Positions 15,949 through 17,798 of a stretch of DNA of 17,798 nt are shown in pieces. The stretch comes from Elusimicrobiota bacterium (GTDB taxonomy: Bacteria; Elusimicrobiota; Elusimicrobia; UBA1565; UBA9628), in NCBI GenBank assembly GCA_016194625.1, contig JACQBB010000245.1, forward strand, positions 1 through 17,798. Direction: 5' to 3'. The notes below the pieces were generated by a model. The model made no database searches. It was given only the letters and a program-made list of their open reading frames with translations, and was not told the DNA's origin. Position 1 is the stretch's first letter; each line of letters starts with the position of its first letter. Both the position numbers and the translations under genes were made by a program.

Positions 15949-16021
15949 GGTAGCGGTTTCAGGGAACTTTTTCGGGGGTGAGGTCGTATGGTGGGGGTGA
16001 GCGAGCCCCTTGACGACTGCG

Positions 16022-16045
16022 ACCAGGTGGTATATGCTACCTGGT
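16022..16045 (+). promoter_or_regulatory. Near-perfect palindrome over the toxin start, likely antitoxin operator
   Basis: Two 12-base halves match at 10 of 12 positions as an inverted repeat, with arms ACCAGGT (16022-16028) and ACCTGGT (16039-16045). A second repeat, GCTACC-T-GGTAGC (16036-16048), overlaps its right half. The element covers an AGGTGG ribosome-binding-like sequence and the ATG at 16034. TTGACG (16010-16015), 17 bases and TATGCT (16033-16038) form a promoter-like pair within it. HigA-type antitoxins normally bind such palindromes to repress their own operon. Confidence 0.7.
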
Positions 16046-16384
16046 AGCACTGTCCGCGAGTTCGTCGAGACGAGCGCTTTCGCCCGCCGGGTCGACGCGG
16101 AGGGTCGGGACCTCCTGTTCGAGATACAGAGCCAGCTCCTGCGGGACCTGGAGGCGGGGGACATCGTCCGAGGGACGGGGGGATTGCGGAAAGCCCGCAT
16201 CGCGGACGCGGGACGGGGAAAGGGGAAGCGGGGCGGGTTCCGGGTGATCTATCTCGACCTTCCGGCCGTACAGCGCACCTATCTCCTGGCGATCTACGAC
16301 AAGGACGAGAAGGACGACCTCTCCGGCGAAGAGGTCCGGGTCCTTCGGCTCCTGGTCGCGCGGCTGAAGGAGGCGGCGAGATGA
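16034..16384 (+). CDS. higB: RelE/HigB2-like toxin of a type II toxin-antitoxin pair
   Basis: A 116-residue protein of the RelE-type ribosome-dependent mRNA interferase superfamily, closest by eye to Vibrio cholerae HigB2. Shared blocks are VREFVETSAF, GDIVRGTGGLRKARIA (residues 42-57), GKGKRGGFRVIY (62-73) and LLAIYDKDEKDDL (84-96), with the basic residues expected on the RNA-facing surface. Members cleave mRNA in translating ribosomes and slow growth when the antitoxin is lost. Toxin-first order with a four-base ATGA overlap into the antitoxin is characteristic of HigBA. ATG 16034 is the only good start downstream of a TTG at 16010, and it lies inside the operator palindrome. It is flanked by housekeeping genes and shows no visible mobile element. 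Confidence 0.88.
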   Translation: MLPGSTVREFVETSAFARRVDAEGRDLLFEIQSQLLRDLEAGDIVRGTGGLRKARIADAGRGKGKRGGFRVIYLDLPAVQRTYLLAIYDKDEKDDLSGEEVRVLRLLVARLKEAAR

Positions 16385-16710
16385 AGAAGACGAGGCTTGG
16401 GCAGGAGTTGATCGCGGGCTTGGGCGAAGCCGTCGCGCACGAGCGCGGCGCCAAGAAGCTGCGCGCGACGCTCGTGGAGATCCCGGAGCCGGCGCGGCAT
16501 TGGCGCAAGGAGAGGATCGCGGAGGTCCGCAAGCGGCGCTTCGGAGTCAGCCAGCCCGTGTTCGCCGCCATCCTGAGCGTGACCGCGGCCACCGTTCGGG
16601 CCTGGGAGCAGGGGCGCAAGACGCCGTCCGGCGCGGCGAGCCGTCTGTTGGAACTGGCGGACCTCCAGCCGGAGGTGTTCCAGCGCCTGGCCGAGGCGCG
16701 CGCGCGTTGA
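16381..16710 (+). CDS. higA: HigA-like helix-turn-helix antitoxin
   Basis: A 109-residue DNA-binding antitoxin with an Xre-type helix-turn-helix at about residues 54-77 (FGVSQPVFAAILSVTAATVRAWEQ). It is followed by GRKTPSGAASRLLELADL, the usual end of this domain in HigA/RelB-like regulators. The N-terminal 50 residues probably wrap and neutralise the toxin, as in HigA2. It starts inside the toxin gene (ATGA at 16381), giving translational coupling. The palindrome at 16022-16045 is the obvious binding site for autorepression. The stop is only seven bases from the convergent smpB stop. Confidence 0.85.
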   Translation: MKKTRLGQELIAGLGEAVAHERGAKKLRATLVEIPEPARHWRKERIAEVRKRRFGVSQPVFAAILSVTAATVRAWEQGRKTPSGAASRLLELADLQPEVFQRLAEARAR

Positions 16711-16726
16711 CGCGGCGTCAGCCGCG
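16711..16726. terminator. Short hairpin between convergent higA and smpB
   Basis: CGCGGC-GTCA-GCCGCG forms a six-base GC stem with a four-base loop, placed right after the higA stop and overlapping the end of smpB. No T-run follows on either strand, so intrinsic termination is uncertain. Confidence 0.35.
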
Positions 16727-17200
16727 GTAGGAGCCCTTGAAGGACTTCTCGGCGTCGCGGCGGGCGTCCTTCTTGCGCAGGTCGTCGCGGCGGTCGGCGC
16801 CGGTCTTGCCCTTGGCCAGGCCGAGGGCGACCTTGGCCCAGCCGTGGCGGAAGTAGACCTCGAGCGGGATCAAAGTCTGGCCCTTGATGGTCAGCTTGTT
16901 CGAGATCTTGGCGATCCCCTGCGTGTGCAGGAGGAGCTTGCGCTTGCGGCGGGTGTCCAGCGGCTCGGCGTTGGTGGCGAACTGGTAGGGGGGGATGTAG
17001 AAGTTCTCCAGCCACAGCTCGCCGTCGGCCACGCGGCCGAAGCAGCCGTCCAGGCTGGCCTGGCCGCGGCGCAGGGACTTCACCTCGGGGCCGCGCAGCT
17101 GGAGGCCGGCCTCGACGACCTCCAGGATCTCGTAGAACTGGCGGGCCTTGCGGTTGGTGGCGACGATCTTCTTGTCGTCGGTCTTCTCTTTGGGGGCCAT
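16718..17200 (-). CDS. smpB: SsrA-binding protein SmpB
   Basis: A 160-residue protein, normal in length, that binds tmRNA and delivers it to stalled ribosomes in trans-translation. Family blocks are NRKARQFYEILEVVEAG near the N-terminus, LRGPEVKSLRRGQASL, the LWLENFYIPPYQFA region, RKRKLLLH and GQTLIPLEVYF. The basic C-terminal tail (KGKTGADRRDDLRKKDAR) enters the mRNA channel. The ATG at 17200 is preceded by an extended -10 but no Shine-Dalgarno sequence. Convergent with higBA and divergent from the tRNA gene. The tmRNA gene is not in the window. Confidence 0.96.
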   Translation of the reverse strand: MAPKEKTDDKKIVATNRKARQFYEILEVVEAGLQLRGPEVKSLRRGQASLDGCFGRVADGELWLENFYIPPYQFATNAEPLDTRRKRKLLLHTQGIAKISNKLTIKGQTLIPLEVYFRHGWAKVALGLAKGKTGADRRDDLRKKDARRDAEKSFKGSYRG

Positions 17201-17212
17201 CGGAAGGACGCT

Positions 17213-17221
17213 ATCCTATCA
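17213..17221 (-). promoter_or_regulatory. Extended -10 promoter for smpB
   Basis: Read on the minus strand, TGATAGGAT is TGn plus TAGGAT (consensus TATAAT). The start codon is 12 bases downstream of the hexamer, so the leader would be about six bases, without a ribosome binding site. No good -35 was found at 17 bases. Confidence 0.45.
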
Positions 17222-17237
17222 ATTTCCGACGGGCGGC

Positions 17238-17266
17238 TTGTCACCGCCGTCCGAATCGAGTAGAAT
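17238..17266 (+). promoter_or_regulatory. Sigma70-type promoter for tRNA-Leu
   Basis: TTGTCA (17238-17243), 17 bases, TAGAAT (17261-17266): five of six bases match consensus in each hexamer. Transcription would begin near 17273, giving a 5' leader of about 34 bases before the mature tRNA. It is back to back with the smpB promoter. Confidence 0.7.
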
Positions 17267-17306
17267 GTCGTCCGAAGCATTCGTCGACGCGTTCGTCTCG
17301 AGAGGC

Positions 17307-17390
17307 GGGCAGGTGGCGGAATTGGCAGACGCGCACGGCTCAGGACCGTGTGGCCGAAAGGCCTTAAGGGTTCAACTCCCTTCCTGCCCA
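17307..17390 (+). tRNA. tRNA-Leu (anticodon CAG)
   Basis: The cloverleaf can be folded by hand. The acceptor stem is GGGCAGG (17307-17313) with CCTGCCC (17383-17389) and discriminator A at 17390. The anticodon stem is CACGG/CCGTG with loop CTCAGGA, so the anticodon is CAG at 17341-17343, reading CUG leucine codons. The long variable arm GGCC-GAAA-GGCC is the class II feature of leucine tRNA. The T arm is AAGGG-TTCAACT-CCCTT. The 3' CCA is not encoded (CCC follows) and must be added afterwards. Flanking bases 17296-17305 and 17391-17400 can extend the acceptor stem in the precursor. Confidence 0.95.
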
Positions 17391-17467
17391 CCCCTCGAGA
17401 TGAGCCTCTCCCGCCGCCCCTTCCCCTCCCTGTAGCTGGAGTCACTTGTAATTAAGCGTATGTTCGC

Positions 17468-17496
17468 TTGACACCCTTTCGGCGCAGGGTTATACT
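17468..17496 (+). promoter_or_regulatory. Strong sigma70 promoter of the pilin gene
   Basis: A perfect TTGACA (17468-17473), 17 bases, and TATACT (17491-17496), five of six matching consensus. An inverted repeat AAGCG-(6)-CGCTT at 17454-17469 touches the -35 and could bind a regulator. A second -10-like CATAAT sits at 17556-17561. A strong promoter fits an abundant pilin. Confidence 0.8.
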
Positions 17497-17583
17497 GCGG
17501 GCAAGGGTGCAGGACCGACACGCGCCGGATCCGTGAGTTTTACCCTTGATACATACATAATCGGCGCAAAGGGGGTCATGCAC
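17497..17583 (+). other. Pilin 5' leader with possible folded structure
   Basis: Transcription should begin near 17503, giving a leader of about 80 bases. CAAGGGT (17502-17508) can pair with ACCCTTG (17542-17548). GCGCCG (17522-17527) can pair with CGGCGC (17562-17567). The two helices interleave as in a pseudoknot, ending three bases before the GGGGG at 17571-17575 that probably binds the ribosome. It matches no riboswitch class I can recall. Confidence 0.35.
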
Positions 17584-17798
17584 ATGACGAAGAAGAACAA
17601 GAAGGGCTTCACGCTCATCGAACTCATGATCGTGGTCGCGATCATCGGCATCCTGGCCGCGATCGCCATCCCGAAGTTCGCGGAGCTCATCCGCAAGTCG
17701 GGCGAGGGCGCCTCGAAGGGCAACCTCGGTTCGATCCGTTCCGCGCTCAGCATCTATTACGGCGACATGGAGGGCACTTACCCCGCTCAGGTCGCCGC
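17584..17798 (+). CDS. Type IV pilin / type II secretion pseudopilin (5' part)
   Basis: The first 71 residues are visible; the gene runs off the right edge. A short basic leader MTKKNKKG ends at the prepilin peptidase site (Gly8-Phe9 in GFTLIE), with Glu at +5. It is followed by the hydrophobic helix [16 protein letters not shown] that anchors in the inner membrane and packs the fibre core. The next part, [20 protein letters not shown] then [17 protein letters not shown], resembles abundant pilin-like proteins of Elusimicrobiota. ATG 17584 is preferred over ATG 17578 because the GGGGG ribosome site is then eight bases away rather than two. It could be a major pilin or a pseudopilin; the missing C-terminus would decide. 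Confidence 0.93.
   Translation, partial: MTKKNKKGFTLIELMIVVAIIGILAAIAIPKFAELIRKSGEGASKGNLGSIRSALSIYYGDMEGTYPAQVA

Noticed and set aside
15949..16200. N-terminal extension of the ICMT-like gene to 16200
   Set aside because: It would run antisense through the toxin gene and its operator, and the added sequence is unlike a membrane protein start; ATG 15948 gives the normal length.
15946..17200. Toxin-antitoxin region as part of an integrated mobile element at the tRNA-Leu gene
   Set aside because: No integrase, no repeat of the tRNA 3' end and no transposase is visible; smpB lies between the pair and the tRNA.
16718..17400. A tmRNA (ssrA) gene near smpB
   Set aside because: No tRNA-Ala-like ends or tag-encoding frame were seen; the only RNA gene there is tRNA-Leu.

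Overview
The window is a 17.8 kb high-GC bacterial fragment. It holds most of a surface-polysaccharide (exopolysaccharide or O-antigen-like) gene cluster, followed by a short chromosomal stretch with a toxin-antitoxin pair, smpB, a tRNA-Leu gene and the start of a type IV pilin gene. The pilin (GFTLIE processing site, then [20 protein letters not shown]) looks like the abundant pilin-like proteins of Elusimicrobiota. The bacterial sigma70-type promoters fit any bacterium. I therefore suggest an uncultured, GC-rich Elusimicrobiota member. This is inferred from one protein motif and from composition; no marker gene settles it.

Layout. Bases 1-9377 form one plus-strand, almost continuously overlapping operon: UDP-GlcNAc 2-epimerase (cut by the left edge), two zinc-ribbon SAM methyltransferases, a DUF2079 membrane protein, a GT2 glycosyltransferase, a glutamine-dependent asparagine synthase-like amidotransferase and two GT4 glycosyltransferases. 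Nearly every junction is ATGA, GTGA or TGATG. After a 232-base gap come a zinc-dependent sugar/alcohol dehydrogenase, a radical SAM protein with SPASM/twitch-like C-terminal cysteines and a further GT2 (9610-12675). A polyprenyl-phosphate sugar phosphotransferase (12769-14163), the likely first enzyme of repeat-unit assembly, and a glycosidase-like lipoprotein (14196-15245) each have their own extended -10 promoter directly in front of the start codon. No flippase, polymerase or chain-length regulator is in view, so the cluster continues to the left.

The rest: a minus-strand isoprenylcysteine-methyltransferase-like membrane protein (15253-15948); a HigB2/HigA2-like toxin-antitoxin pair with a strong palindrome over the toxin start (16022-16710); minus-strand smpB (16718-17200); tRNA-Leu(CAG) with a consensus-like promoter (17238-17390); and a type IV pilin with a near-perfect sigma70 promoter and a structured leader (17468 to the right edge).

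How the genes fit together: the phosphotransferase loads the first sugar onto the lipid carrier. The epimerase and dehydrogenase/radical SAM pair make or modify sugars, the four glycosyltransferases extend the unit, and the methyltransferases and amidotransferase decorate it. Base composition is mosaic by eye. Bases about 792-3880 and 8300-12700 are visibly less GC-rich than the very GC-rich blocks between and around them, and two of the boundaries fall inside genes. This suggests cassette exchange in the variable part of the locus. No insertion sequence, CRISPR array or rRNA was seen, and no gene-free stretch exceeds 300 bases.
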